This document shows positions 11,614-23,828 of a stretch of DNA of 64,000 bases, piece by piece. Numbering within the stretch: the first letter of the stretch is position 1; every line of letters starts with the position of its first letter. The notes beneath the pieces were generated by a model, which was not told the DNA's origin, did no database searches, and saw only the letters and a program-made list of their open reading frames with translations. The stretch lies in NCBI GenBank assembly GCA_946894095.1, contig OX335652.1:2255001-2319000 (forward strand). Direction: 5' to 3'. The stretch is from Incurvaria masculella (Eukaryota > Arthropoda > Insecta > Lepidoptera > Incurvariidae). The position numbers were made by a program, and so were the translations under genes.

Positions 11614-12162
11614 TTTTTTGAAAGAATACTATAAGTATTGTAGCAACTCTAATAGATTCATGGGTTAGTTGCGCGTGACTTATCCGACACGAGTTCCCGA
11701 GCGGCGCCGGCGGGGGCGGCGGGTGCGGAGGTGACGACGCAGTGGCGCACATTGGACTGATACCGAATAAAGTGGGACTTAGGAAAATTGTTTTTTGATC
11801 GCATTATTTTTAAAATTTAAGTATGCAAACCTTTTCTAAGCGTTATTTGAAATGACATTTCCAAATCGAATTTTCTTATTTAGGCCCTATTTTTTGAGAT
11901 ATAACCATTTTAAGGATTTTGTAGTATGGAGATAATGTAACTTTATTTTTTTTCTCAAAATGCTACAAAATGCAGGACCTGTAGTTACTAAATATTGCTT
12001 CTTTGAGTTATAAAGATTATTACCCCATTGAAACTGTATCCGAGTACGTCCGATTTTTCTGTATTAAGCCTTTCAAACTTTTTAAGTAAAATGTATTTTG
12101 CAACACTCAATTCATTCACTTTTTCATGAAATTTCAGGTAAAAAAACTTTTTCAGCCTAACT

Positions 12163-12381
12163 AGCCTGGCGGATGATAGCCTCGGCGTTCGGTTATCAAG
12201 GTTGAGAAACCCTGAGCGCAGTGGGGCTCTGCGTTTTCGACCGTTGAGGCATCTGCTTCTGATTCTATGTAAAAGTGTAGGTTGCTTGCAATGTGGTAGG
12301 GTGAATTCCGCCCAGGTTGGTATCATCACCTTAAATAAACAATAGTCGAAGCGAAAGTCAAAATTGACCGTTTTTTCCATC
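12163..12381 (+). mobile_element. SINE with decayed 5S-like head, 3' truncated
   Basis: AGCCTGGCGGATGATAGCCT, GAAACCCTGAGCGCAGTGG, then CCGCCCAGGTTGGTATCATC, TAGTCGAAGCGAAAGTCAAA, TTTTTTCCATC. It lies in opposite orientation to 12813-13188, with a Lep1-like element between. Confidence 0.6.
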
Positions 12382-12480
12382 GTGTAATACAAGAAATGTC
12401 CTCGTAATGCACCTAGATACGTGGGGTAAAATCATACAGTGAAGTGTAGTATTAGCCATCTATTTTCAGTATCATAAAAA

Positions 12481-12776
12481 AACCGGCCAAGTGCTAGTCG
12501 GACTCGCACACGAAGGGTTCCGTACCATTGTACAAGATTTACCACAAAAAAATCACGTTTATTGTACGGGGCCCCCCTTTAATTTTTTGTTTTTTTTTTT
12601 GCCTATTTCTTGTTATAGCGGCAAAATAAATACACACTTAGCATAAAAATTCAGCTGCCTACCTATTACGGTTAATGAGATACAGACCTGTGACAGACGG
12701 ACGGACGGACGGACGGACAGCGGAGGCTTAGTTACGTTACGGGTTACGTTTTTACCCTTTGGGTACGGAACCCTAA
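12481..12776 (+). mobile_element. Lep1-like element, full copy
   Basis: Starts AACCGGCCAAGTGCTAGTCG and ends GGGTACGGAACCCTAA. It sits between two copies of the 5S-headed SINE (12163-12381 and 12813-13188). Confidence 0.85.
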
Positions 12777-12812
12777 AAAAGTAAATTCGAATAAAATATT
12801 ACTAGATAGATT

Positions 12813-13188
12813 CTTTTTTTATGTAAATGGACATGAATGGCTAATACTGAACTGACTGTCATATATTAGCCTAACACACCACTTGGGAACTAGGTGCCAT
12901 GCCAGGACTTTCTTTATATTGCTGGGCTACATTGAACTGGATGGAAAACACGGACAATTTTCATTGCCGCTTCGACCGCCGTTCATTAAATACGATGGTA
13001 CCTACCCAGGCGGGATTAACCCTACCACCTAGTAATCGAGGAAGGGAACCTACATTTTTACGTGGAATCCGAACCACGGCCAGCCTCAACGGTTAAAAAT
13101 GGTCACCCAGCCAGAACCTAACCGCGCTCAGAGGTACTTCTCCAGCTTATCGATTCGCAAGGCGTTGCACACTGAGCTACCGAGGCTC
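12813..13188 (-). mobile_element. SINE with 5S-rRNA-like head, full copy
   Basis: Minus reading: AGCCTCGGTAGCTCAGTGTG, GCCTTGCGAATCGATAAGCT, ACCTCTGAGCGCGGTTAGGT, TCTGGCTGGGTGACC, then the common body and a TTAGCCATTCATGTCCAT tail. The 5S-like part is less exact than at 8651-8706. Confidence 0.75.
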
Positions 13189-15670
13189 TTACTCAGCCTT
13201 ATTCCGATGTACTACCGTAAAGTACTTACTTTATGTGAAATTTTATTTATTTCCATGAAACCACTCGACGCTTGTTACAAATAATAACACTAATTGCTAA
13301 CAATTAAACTAATTATTTAATCAAAATACCTGGAACTTGCGAGCTACGTAAGCAAATTGGTCCAGCTAGTCGATAATCTCTCAAAATACTCCAGTATTTT
13401 GTAAGGTACAGTCTTGTTACTTACGTACTCCAAATATCTTACTATTATTTATCAATATGGAAAAAATATTAAAAACATTTATATCTACGTGATATTGAAG
13501 AATTATGGCAGTTTTCTGAAACATGATGTTTTGGTTAGTGCTATTATTTCCAAAATTACCATGAATTTGTTCGAGGAGGCACAAGTAGAAGAATGTTTTG
13601 TATATATTGTTTCAATCTACACAAACGATTAGTGAAATCAAGCTACGAAATGAATAAAATTCCAAAGAAGAATGCTGAATGGTTAGACTCAGGCATAAAG
13701 TGGCCCGAACATTAACGTTACCGAAACAGAAGGTTAAGTTAAACTGCAAGCTATTTTGTATCACACGACAGGAATAATTTTAAAAGTGGCGAGCCGAGAC
13801 CTCATAAGCTCATAGCTGCCAGCTAACATAACAAGCAAGTGGGGATCCTATGGTGCTTCTCGTCAAAGCACATACAAACAAAGATTTCAAAAATGTTTGA
13901 TTTGAGACTCTCTAACGCAGTCGAGTGAAAGGAGGCAATACGTACATCTAGAAGATATAGCCTGCGATAGAATGAGATATAATAAATAATACAAGGTTTT
14001 TGTCTAATGCATATTATTCACATATAGTGTTCCATTCATTAATTCATTATCCTAATTTTTCATTATGCTTCTCAAAGTTTAGTTTTCTGAAGGATTCACT
14101 TCTAACCAATGTGAACTATATTAAATGTTTGTGTTCTTAACATTTACTGCGTTATAATTCACAATAATTTTGAATGCTTGAAACTTTCGTGTAATCCATT
14201 TGTGCATAGTGTCTTTCCTTGCATAACAAAGACAATATGTAAACCTAAATATAATTTATTTATTTTTGTTGGTTCCTTAGATGGATGAAATCTATTAAGT
14301 TAGGTAAATATTATTTGAACATGTTAATTAGCTCTGTCCAGATTAATTCTTAAGATGTTTAGTATTTAATAAAATTTTAAATAAATAAATTACGAGCCCT
14401 TATCATTTAATTGGTTGTTACATTTACAGCAATTTATAATTAAGTTGATTTAGTTCTTTTTCTATTTAGTCAAATTGCTATGTTTATGTGATCTTAGTTT
14501 CCATACTGTTATAAGGCTTTTTTATCTGTACAATAAATACATTGTGGAATTTTTTTTTCCTTTTCTAAAACGTTTTAATCGATTTAGACCTCACATTAAA
14601 CCACCTAATATTGAAAAAACCACCATAAAAACACTGAGGTCAAAAACAATTAATTTGAGGTGAGTTATTTAAAGTTAAATTTGATCGACATTTGGTCGAT
14701 ATGACTGAGAAACCAGACTTACTCGGATACGGTTTTTAACCAATTCTCATCTTTTTCATTCTGCAAGCATGATTATAGTATTTAACAATGTTTAAGCTGT
14801 TCAGAAAAAAAATAGTTACTAAAAGTTTTTAAAAAATATTTTTAACCCGAAAAATTGAGTTTAAAAAATTTAAAAATTATAAATATTGTTTAAAACAGTT
14901 GGTAGAATACGTTTGCATGCTCAAAATGCCCTAAGTCCCACTTTTTTCCATATCGTTCCACTGTGTGGCGGCGCGGAGACGGCAGGACGTGCCAATGCGC
15001 AGGCGCACGTTTTTGGCACAACACCGATCTTGTGTCCGCGAAATGCCATCATTCATCTGAAATTAAAGATATTCAAATAATGGGCCCCCTCAAATCTCGT
15101 AGACAGGTATAAATGATGTACATATTGGTTAAATTATTGCTAAATATCTCATAATAATAGGCATTTTACATAAAAACCTCCAGGATATTCATTGAGGTGT
15201 GTAGTGAACACGTGTCATGATGATGTCAATCATGATATATCAAGAAAAAAATGTATAGTCTATCTTATGGAGAAACATGACTTGTCACCTAATTCTAAGC
15301 AAACAATATTTGGTGGGTGTGACCAATAGACCATTCTAATTACAAATAGCATAAAAAGATATAACTAGATTATTAGAAACGGTCGAAGAAAACACATAAA
15401 ATATTACGACTGCTAAAATGTTCTTGCTAATTGACGTTCCGACGGTGAATGATTGAGCCTTTTATTGCTAAATCTCGACTGACAAAAACACTGTCGATCC
15501 ATACAATATTTGCATTTTATTGACGGTCTAAATGCATTCCACAAAGTTTACTGACCGTTCACCAATCTTCTAACTAAAGGGTATGCTAAATAAATATTAT
15601 TCGAACGATCTTTGCTACCGTCTTACACAAACTTATCGAAAATAAGTGTTTGTTACCTTACTTGTTTTTT
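13189..15670. other. mostly AT-rich, nothing recognised
   Basis: Near 14930-15060 a CCTAAGTCCCACTTTTTTCC block with GC-rich sequence resembles the reverse of 11720-11790. It may be a shared old repeat. No gene is visible. Confidence 0.4.
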
Positions 15671-15962
15671 AGAGTTCCGTACCCAAAGGGTGAAACGGAA
15701 CCCTATTACTAAGCCTCCACTGTCCGTCCGTCCGTCCGTCCGTCTGTCTGTCACAGGGCTGTATCTCAGTAACCGTAATAGGTAGGCAGCTGAATTTTTT
15801 ACAGAGTGTGGATTTATTTTGCCGCTAGAACAACAAATAGGTAAAATAAAATAATATTAAAAATTAAACGGGGGCCCCATACAAAAAAAAAAAGATTTTT
15901 TGTTTGATCTTGTGCGATGATACGGAACCCTTCATGTGTGAGCCCGACTCGCACTTGGCCGG
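15671..15962 (-). mobile_element. Lep1-like element, full copy
   Basis: Starts AGAGTTCCGTACCCAAAGGG (terminal hairpin), has a CCGT-unit tract at 15721-15742, and ends CTCGCACTTGGCCGGTT. Confidence 0.85.
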
Positions 15963-15974
15963 TTTTTTTATAAT

Positions 15975-16110
15975 TATTTATTTTATATCTTGCAGTAATA
16001 AAGGCAAGTTCAGTGTTGTTACATTTATTGATGCAGGAAAAACACAGACAAATCCGAGTATGTAACATATATCTAACGGAGGAAATAAAGAAACTGAAAC
16101 TGAAACATCC
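15975..16110 (+). repeat. retroelement-like tail, copy 1
   Basis: AATCCGAGTATGTAACATAT, ATCTAACGGAGGAAATAAAG, AAACTGAAACTGAAAC. It starts right after a Lep1-like element. The match is at 23615-23685. Confidence 0.5.
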
Positions 16111-16384
16111 TTTTGTGTACTTTGAATGAGACTGTATGTCATTCTAATGCAGACATATTTTTCAGTGAAATATTGTTCGATGGATGTGTAACAGCATTAC
16201 ACACAAATATCCTTTAATCTGACCTTTTGCACAATTCGACCCAATGCCCCTTTGTACAAGGACATACTAAATTGTACCGGTTATGATATCGGAGATGGTT
16301 AAAACCATAGACCTAGCATGACATTCTATATCTATGGTTGAAATAATGTTATTTTATTGAAAACATTAATTTGAAAGGCATGAA

Positions 16385-16490
16385 ATGAAAATGAAATGAA
16401 GATATTCTTTATTGCTTACAACAATTATTACATAATATGCAAAGACGAGATTATTGCCAAGGGCAATCTCTAACAGCTAAACTTAGTATT
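16385..16490 (-). mobile_element. LINE 3' tail, reverse
   Basis: Minus reading: AGAGATTGCCCTTGGCAATA, ATCTCGTCTTTGC, AAGCAATAAAGAATATCTTC, ATTTCATTTTCATTTCAT. An AATAAA followed by a short simple repeat is typical of a LINE 3' end. Confidence 0.5.
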
Positions 16491-16904
16491 AGGCAATATA
16501 TTAACAGGTAGCAAGAAACATTAAATTATTTAAAATTAAGCACCATAATCATACTTAGAAAACATTAGATAATTTAAGACAAACAGAAAATAACTGATTA
16601 ATTTAATTGTTATAATATGTCAATTCAGTAATCAGTCAATTTTAACAGTATTATAATTTTACCTTAAAATAGACAAAGCAGCACTTTCCCTAATCGTAAG
16701 AGGTAATTAATTGGTAACTGAGTGGTGCACCATGACAAGAGAGATATTTGAAGCGATCTTTAAGATAAAGTGGGGATTTGGAATCATTTAGGATAGATTT
16801 TCATTATTTTCCATTAATAGCTAGTGTATCTGATGGTATGATGTATCCAGTGGCACTTAATTCCCACAGTTACTTAGATATCTGCCAATGATTTTCTCTT
16901 TGAT

Positions 16905-16940
16905 TAAAAACGACTGCATTGAGCTGGATGGAAATCACAC
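16905..16940 (-). mobile_element. SINE body scrap
   Basis: GACTGCATTGAGCTGGATGG AAA matches the TACATTGAACTGGATGGAAA block of the SINE. Confidence 0.3.
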
Positions 16941-16995
16941 AAATTAAAACTAGACACACAAATTAAAATGCAGTATCGAACAAAAAGCTAACTAC

Positions 16996-17051
16996 CGTCT
17001 GGAGAATGACGCCAATGATGGACGCAATGAAGCCCACGTCCTCAATAGTAC
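16996..17051 (-). CDS. possible 56 bp internal exon of an unidentified membrane protein
   Basis: On the minus strand an acceptor (GTTGCATTATTACAG) precedes GT, then 18 codons reading TIEDVGFIASIIGVILQT, then a donor GTAGTTAG. The peptide is plausible: an acidic lead followed by a hydrophobic helix of about 13 residues. Entry phase is 1 and exit phase 0. The GC content exceeds the surroundings. No partner exon was found in the window, so it may be an exon of a long gene, a captured fragment, or chance. The product is not recognised. Confidence 0.3.
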
Positions 17052-17054
17052 CTG

Positions 17055-18532
17055 TAATAATGCAACGAAATGCGACCAAACACTGACTTTAGTGTACGTA
17101 TTAATTAAATGAACAAGGCATGCCGAACTCGCTCCACCGGTACTGCTGGAGCGCGATGTCCCAACTTCCAGCTCTGTTGGTTAGCGGGTTAAGCCTGAGG
17201 CAGACCGATGCGACTACGACCAATAGAAACGTATGCAAACAAATCCGATTCTGACCATACAAGTTCAGCTGAATCACTGACGTCTACTGGGGTTGAATTA
17301 TCGGCTCATTCCATTTACATAATTTCATCTCTCTACACTTCAAATTTGAAGATAAAGATAAAGATTATTTTTCGTACTAAGCATTTACGTCGCTTATTCC
17401 AAGGGATATAATATGCAAATATGTATGTTTGTATGGTGGACCCTGAAGCAAAGATACATTAATTAAAGAAAAAACCTCTGTAAAAAGAACTACTCATGAT
17501 TATACTGCAAGGCTGGTCCGGAACCAGAAAAACAATTCGCGGGTATTGCATCTAGCATTTTCGCTACCTGCCTTGTACCCATAATTTGGAATTCTCCTAA
17601 GGTCTCTCGTAACGTTTTTCTTTTTTATATAAATACATATCACTCATAACATATCACTCATAACATATCACTCTATAAAGTGAGAACTAGTATATTACTG
17701 AGCTTCTGGGCAAATTTCGTTTTGGAATTCAGCCGAGCGGAGCCCCGTAAAATGTGTTCATAAACCTTAATGGGCGTGTTATTCAAACGGACAATTTTCG
17801 ATCCAAATTCAATCGCTCTCTCTCGAATGCGACAACGTGACAAATATGGATCTATGAATAGATTTGAAATAAAACAATAATACTGCGGACTTTATATGAT
17901 TCTAAATTAGAAAAAAAAATCTATTCAAATTTTTGCTACTTTTTATTATGGGAGTGATGAATAAAATGATTTTGTCTGGATTTGAGTAAGAATATTTAAA
18001 ACTGTATAATTTATTTTAACGTTTATATTTACCAACCTAACTCACTTACTAGCAGTGACTAAAGGGGGTCACTAACTCTAATAAAACGTGTAATATACTT
18101 TATTTGTGACACGTAACGTTTAAAAAAAAACCATTTTAACCGGATGATCAAACGTAATTAAATATTGTTTATCCACGGAGATATGTTTATATTCTATAAA
18201 ACGATTAATAGTGTAAAAGTAATAACGTTTACTAACTTTAAGAGTTCGCCGTGGCTTGGGAAACTCTAACGCACTTTACTTTTTGATTTATTGAGTAACA
18301 TCAATACGAAAATTATTAGTTTATAGCTTCACGCTACAAAGATGATTCAATTCAAAATTTTATTAGTTTCTACATGAAATCCAATTAGTATTTTATAACG
18401 TTACATAAAATGTAATACATTTATTAGTGCTTTATGTATTGAGATGTTAATATAGGTGATATTTAGAATGCTCCAAGACTTGTTGTTAAACGCTATTCGT
18501 GTATAGTTAACAACTGAATGTCGAAATATTTT
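17055..18532. other. no recognised gene
   Basis: The minus strand at 17100-17180 has a GC-rich stretch (GGACATCGCGCTCCAGCAGT, ACCGGTGGAGCG) of unknown origin. The rest is AT-rich apart from a 14 bp tandem repeat. Confidence 0.4.
17633..17672 (+). repeat. 14 bp tandem repeat
   Basis: ATATCACTCATAAC twice and a third partial unit. Confidence 0.8.
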
Positions 18533-18536
18533 TTAA

Positions 18537-19010
18537 GGTGGCTCTTTCCGGTGGACCTAACTCATTCGCAAGCACGGTACAAAACCGTGCTATTGCGCTC
18601 CGAGACCTTCTTTGTTTTAAAGAAAAAGACAGGCTTCGTGATTAGGAGGATGCAACCTGTCCACAAAGCAGACAATGCGCATAGTGTTTGATTTGGTACG
18701 ATTCACGAACATTTTAATTACAAAGCGACTTATAGCTAAAAGTAAATAACGACCGCTGTAGTAAAAAATGTAACAAAAACCTAATTGATTATAAATCTTC
18801 GTGAAATAAGCTAGGTCTGATGATGTTTTGATTTTATCGTTTAGTAATTCACCTTCAAAATTATTGTACAAAACGCGGACCTTATAACTTAGAAACCAAA
18901 CAATATTTTACAATAGCAATGGTCATCAGCCATCTAGTTCGATCAAATAAAGCTATTTTGAGCATAATTTTGAATCTCTGACAATAAGCATGCGCATGAT
19001 CTTCTTTCCA
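18537..19010 (+). mobile_element. TTAA MITE, 3' truncated
   Basis: TTAA (18533-18536), then GGTGGCTCTTTCCGGTGGAC, colinear with the full copies to GCATGATCTTCTTTCC. The right terminal repeat is missing. Confidence 0.7.
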
Positions 19011-19077
19011 TCAAAACGAAATACCTCTTCGGGCTAATCGATTACGTCTCTTTTTTCAACTAATATAATATGTAGGT

Positions 19078-19262
19078 ATGAAGAGATACATGCCTCTTGA
19101 AGAAGCAAGAGAAATATCCTGTAACCCTGTTACCCTGAAATTCTCTGTATTATTATACCTGCCTAATCCTCCGGGGAAATGGCGTGTTGTTATCCAGCGA
19201 TGGGTCATTCTGAGTCCACACTATACCAAGAACCTATGCGGGTTAGCTGTCGTGGAAGTCTG
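19078..19262 (+). mobile_element. RTE LINE 3'-end fragment
   Basis: Reads GAAGAAGCAAGAGAAATATC, then CTGCCTAATCCTCCGGGGAA and ATGGCGTG. This is the gene-end/3' UTR pattern of lepidopteran RTE elements. The final part (19165-19230) is repeated in reverse at 22664-22730. It is followed directly by a Lep1-like element. Confidence 0.45.
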
Positions 19263-19293
19263 AAGGAAAAAAAATCGAAAGAAAGGAGAAAAA

Positions 19294-19600
19294 ACCGGCC
19301 AAGTGCGAGCCGGACTCGCACACGAAGGGTTCCGTACCATCGTAAAAAAAAGAATACAAAAAAATCACGTTTTTTGTATGGGGACCCCCTTTAATTTTAA
19401 TTATTTATTAATCTCACCTATTTTTTGTTATAGCGGCAAAATAAATACACACTCTGTGAATTTCAGCTGTCTATCTTTTACGGTTACTGAGATACAGCCC
19501 TGTGACAGACGGACAGACGGACGGACGGACGGACGGACGGACGAACAGCGGAGGCTTAATAATAGGGTTCCGTTTTCACCCTTTGGGTACGGAACCCTAA
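19294..19600 (+). mobile_element. Lep1-like element, full copy
   Basis: ACCGGCCAAGTGCGAGCCGG at the start, a (CGGA)n tract (19507-19544), and the AGGGTTCCGT/ACGGAACCCTAA hairpin at the end. It abuts the RTE tail at 19078-19262. Confidence 0.85.
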
Positions 19601-19995
19601 AAAGGAAAGGAATTGGAAGAAATGGTATGTATTGACCTCAAAAAACAATTTCTCAAAGCACCTGCAGTTACTGTTTTGGGGGGTGTCAAATCGCTTAATC
19701 ATCTCTGTGGTTTGTTGGAATTCTAAATATACTAGTGTACTCTTGCACGGTACTAAGACATGGTCCTGCATCATTTAACATTGAAGTCAGCTCCTCGAAT
19801 CATTGATGTCGTTATTCGCTTCGAAAGTTGTATAAAATTATTGAAGTAACATTTTCCTAAGATAAATGTATTTCGTATGCAACTTCACAACTTTGGTATG
19901 ACGCTGTGACTAAACAATCATTAAATCCTAGATCTTTAAATTGTTTTGAGTTTCGAACGCTATACGGTAATCTATATTCAAAATTGGCCACAAAT

Positions 19996-20065
19996 ATAAG
20001 AATAAGAATAAGAAACGTTTATTATTGCATCTAGAAAAATAATGTGACAAAATTTACAAATTATG
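19996..20065 (-). mobile_element. LINE 3' tail, reverse
   Basis: Minus reading: AATTTTGTCACATTATTTTT, TGCAATAATAAACGTTTCTT, ATTCTTATTCTTAT, again AATAAA plus a simple tail. Confidence 0.4.
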
Positions 20066-20208
20066 CACAAATAAGCTGATTAAAACTATAACATTTATAC
20101 AAAAGAAAAAATACCTTAATTAGTATTAATAAAATTATGTACATGTATATACTCGTACATAGCCTAAATTAAATTAACAAGGTGCAACAAAAGGTCTAGA
20201 CACGGCAT

Positions 20209-20230
20209 GTGACTAACATATGTTAGTCAC
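20209..20230. repeat. perfect 22 bp palindrome
   Basis: GTGACTAACAT followed directly by its complement, ATGTTAGTCAC. Confidence 0.85.
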
Positions 20231-20979
20231 TGCTTTTAAGCCTAGCCTATTAAATATGTGGACGTTAGAACTTAAAAAGCATTGTATAAATAATACCAGT
20301 TAAAGATACATATTTAGTGGGGATCGCGAATATCTCTCTCTTCGGATTCGGAGTCACTTGATTGCCTCACTAAGGTAGTCGAGTGACGAATCTCACAACT
20401 TTGAGACTCGTTCGGCAACCAGTCTCAAGTTTCATATACATACATTACAATGTGAGGTGTTGGTCGTCGTACCCTAAATGGTGAGTGACTGTATAATAAT
20501 AACGTAACGGAATGTGCGTCGGATGACGGATTATAATTATTAACGCTCTCTGCTGCATGACGCTACTAGGTCAATGGCATCTCTATTGTTTATTTACTAG
20601 GTGGCGTCACAGTGTCGTAGTTTTAGCTCACCACTTCAGTTCGTACAATAAATACCTGCAATTTATGTTAGATTGGCATCACAAGTGTCCAGTGTGGCTG
20701 TTTTTCGGTAAATGTACAAAATTTCCCGTCCAGGAGCGACCAATACAAATATATATTTTGGTAACTATTTAAAAAAAAGACTCGTATAAAACCAAAAATC
20801 ACAAGATCGATAGAATGAATGAAGGTCTTGTGTTAAGTCCAAGGTAATAGTCAGGTTACTTTTAGAAAAGTATTTTGGCAACCCTAACACCAGGAAACAG
20901 GAGTGTTCCATAGTTTTCAGGAAATATTTTGCTGGCATAACACAGCATATATATAACTTACTAGTTGGCAAGGTTTATC

Positions 20980-21065
20980 CCACTGGGTTTGGTACCATCG
21001 CATTTATTGAAAAGTTTTGTTTTTATTTTCCATCCACTTCAATGTAGCCGAGTAATATATGGGGA
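20980..21065 (+). mobile_element. SINE body fragment
   Basis: GGGTTTGGTACCATCGCATT, then TTCCATCCACTTCAATGTAG, CCGAGTAA. Confidence 0.5.
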
Positions 21066-21589
21066 ACGCATAGTCGAAACACAAATAAACCTACAAGATA
21101 ATTGAGTCTGACTTTCTAAAATATCATCGTGCAGAATTGTGACCTGATATCATTATTCAGTCCACATACGTGATGTGAAGAGAATTCATTGCCCTTTTAA
21201 TACCGATTTACATCGACTTAACATGATGATTAAAATTCCAGATGTTCAAAGTTATGTAACGAAAACGTCAGAGTGGTTACTGAAATGTTAAATTTGGTAG
21301 GTAGCTAACTGATGACATCTTCTTGGGGACTTAAAAAAGGTATACGTTCTTGATAAGCTCAATAAACATGTATCAAACTTTTTCTTTAAATTGAAGCGCA
21401 AGGATTGTATTGTTGACAAGCATTGTATTTTTTTATTATTTTGTGTACTTTTCCTGAAACTTGTTATTCATACTATTTAAGACATTTTTATACGTGGAAA
21501 CTTTGCCGGTTTTTGTGTATTTTTCTGAAAGTTATTTTTATGTTTGTAGTTTTCCCAAAGAAAATATAATAATAAAAAAGTATTTTTAA

Positions 21590-21640
21590 CAAATAATATA
21601 ATATTAATATTATATATATATAATATATTAATATAATAAT
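21590..21640. repeat. AT-only palindromic tract
   Basis: Runs of TAATATTAATATTATATATA and TATAATATATTAATATAAT. It can form a cruciform, but such tracts also arise by chance in AT-rich DNA. Confidence 0.5.
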
Positions 21641-22150
21641 AATAATTTGATAACAAAACAGACTTAAGTCAGGTCACAATCTTAACACGTTTCCTTTTAT
21701 CTATTTACATTACACGTATTCTTATTAAAAAAATATCAACAATGCAATTGTAAAAATATAAATTAAAAAAATATCGCCCATGTTTTTTTGAAAGCTGGCT
21801 AATTTCACGAAAACGTGGAGTACACAACGGCATTTTATATTGCACCGCATTTTAAAGCTTAAACATTCTATTTTTTTAGGTTTATTATGCTTACTATAAA
21901 ATATTTACTAAGCGTCACTATAGGTGTGTCACACACTAAGTGTTACGCAGACCTAATAAACAGACATACAATAAAGCGAGTTAATAAAATCATTTAAAAT
22001 AACGTTCCAATAGCATCAAATTAGTACATTAATTTCAAAATGATACAAAAAATCGTTATTGGCTTTGACATTTAAAGCACCAAATAACAAGCCCATGAAA
22101 CTAAGTTTGTTACATTGATAAGGTGATTTGCGCGTCCATGCAGATGGCAT

Positions 22151-22186
22151 TTATAATAGGTCCTAGACTTATAATAGGTCCTAGAC
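22151..22186 (+). repeat. 18 bp tandem duplication
   Basis: TTATAATAGGTCCTAGAC occurs twice without a gap. Confidence 0.85.
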
Positions 22187-22663
22187 ATTTAAAACGTTTA
22201 GTGGAAAATAAGATTGATTTTCCGATACAAATTATATCCAAATTTATCATTTGTTATTGCGAGCAAATTGTTACTATTTAGAGTAAATAATTCAAATCCG
22301 GGTACCTACAAAAGCAAGAAATTAATGTGCGAGCAAATCATACGGAACCGGTCACCGATGGCACGCGCGCGTAACAGCGGGCGTCTCTGTTGACACGTAA
22401 TCCGTATGCGTGTTCGGGCTGGCCGCCCCGTATTGTTCCGAACAGGAAATAACCAAAAAGAACATGAAATGGAATTGGACCTAACAGAATAAGAGAACTA
22501 ATTTTTTGTCACATAAACTTCAACCTTAAATCCGACAAAAACTAGTAATTTTAGATTGGAATATCTTATAAACCTGTATGAAGTGTACGTGTTACTATTT
22601 AAAGAAAGATAAATTATTAAAAAAATGTTTATTTTATTGGGTATTACATTATTCTATTAATAG

Positions 22664-22730
22664 GGTACATTCGGAATGACCCATCTCTGGATAACACCAC
22701 GCCATTTCCCAAGAGGATTAGGCATATATG
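22664..22730 (-). mobile_element. RTE LINE 3'-end fragment, reverse
   Basis: The reverse complement reads CCTAATCCTCTTGGGAAATG, then GTGTTATCCAGAGATGGGTC, about 85 percent like 19165-19230 by eye. Confidence 0.45.
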
Positions 22731-23075
22731 AATTTTGTTTTTAATTCTACAATGATTGTTTGTGAAATATCATGACGTTTATTCCTGCTATTTTTTCTTT
22801 TTTGCTGTCTGATTGGAGCACTCGTTCTAAGATGTTCCACTTGCCTCTGAACCTTTAGAATTTACACAGACAAGTGAACGTGAATAACTTTAATTTCGCT
22901 TTCGCATGACGTCGTCGCTGTCACTCACTCCAAGTCGAGTGCTGTCATTCCATGAGTTAGAAATTGCAAACATTTACCGGTAAGACCGAGTGACTATGAA
23001 TCACCGGTGTATGTGAGTTTCAAGGCTAACCCTAATGGTTCCTCTATGTTCCGGAAAAAAGAGAAGAGAGACCTT

Positions 23076-23363
23076 AGCCCGACTCTTCACCTAAATTGCG
23101 TTTACGCCATACCGATCGACTGGCGTTTTCAAATTTATGGAGAATTGAGCAGCGCGCGCAGTGGGCGTTAAGCAAACTAACATTTGCGTGCTGTCAAATC
23201 AAACTCGGTGATTTCACAGCATGCATTTTCGACATTAACACGTAGACCGTTCGTACAAATCGGTATTCCGAGTTTATTTTTGATAGGTTGAAGAAGTAAA
23301 AGTCCTAAAGGTTTGACGTACTTTGAAGTTCCGTAAACGCCAATTTAGGTGAGAACTCTGACT
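23076..23363 (+). mobile_element. second copy of the 336 bp MITE, shorter
   Basis: CGACTCTTCACCTAAATTGC, GATCGACTGGCGTTTTCAAA, GCAGTGGGCGTTAAGCAAAC, ending GCCAATTTAGGTGAGAACTC. The order matches 43813-44148 with internal deletions. Confidence 0.7.
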
Positions 23364-23614
23364 ACTGATACCGAGCACTGCTCGATCAAACTTCTTGTCT
23401 CGAGCGGGCACGCTACGGCCGGCGCGGCGCAGTACGTTTTTTATGAGGACTTTGACGACGCGCGGAAGATCATTATCATAAAACCATGTAATCGTATCCA
23501 TGTAATGATTGATTCCGACGGGCTGTCAATTAGATACGAATAGCGACTCGTTGCGTGCCTGAGATTTTCGATATTCTTATATCGAGGAATACCGAACCGT
23601 AATTGAACCGACAG

Positions 23615-23685
23615 GGAAAAAAATTACGAATCCGAGTGTGTAATGTACATCTAATGAAGGAAATAAAAAAACTGAAACTGAAAAC
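23615..23685 (+). repeat. retroelement-like tail, copy 2
   Basis: CGAATCCGAGTGTGTAATGT, ACATCTAATGAAGGAAATAA, AAAAACTGAAACTGAAAAC. The A/GAAACT simple tail suggests a retrotransposed 3' end. Confidence 0.5.
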
Positions 23686-23828
23686 TAGAGACGTACATTT
23701 ACATAAGAAATTTCACATTTTCGTCGTATGCTCCATTCCATATTCAAGTCAAAATAAAACTAGTAAATTTATTAGAAAATTATGTTTGTTTCAATCTGTC
23801 ATATTTCATTGATGGTAGCACACAAAAA

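Larger units (their letters stand above)
20066..22663. other. AT-rich, only palindromes and small repeats
   Basis: A CpG-rich patch at 22345-22446 (GGCACGCGCGCGTAACAGCG, GGCTGGCCGCCCCGT) is unlike its flanks but has no coding or promoter signal that could be assigned. Confidence 0.4.

Noticed and set aside
11369..11752. 127-codon minus frame with Pro-rich start
   Set aside because: It runs into the (CGGA)n tract of a Lep1-like element; the Pro run comes from a GC-rich simple stretch.
11988..12392. 134-codon minus frame
   Set aside because: Half of it lies in a reversed SINE copy and the rest is AT-rich; no domain.
19303..19635. Frames reading RAGLAHEGFRTIV or RVGLAHEGFRTIV, present at many places
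   Set aside because: They recur on both strands wherever a Lep1-like element lies and simply translate the repeat; no gene.
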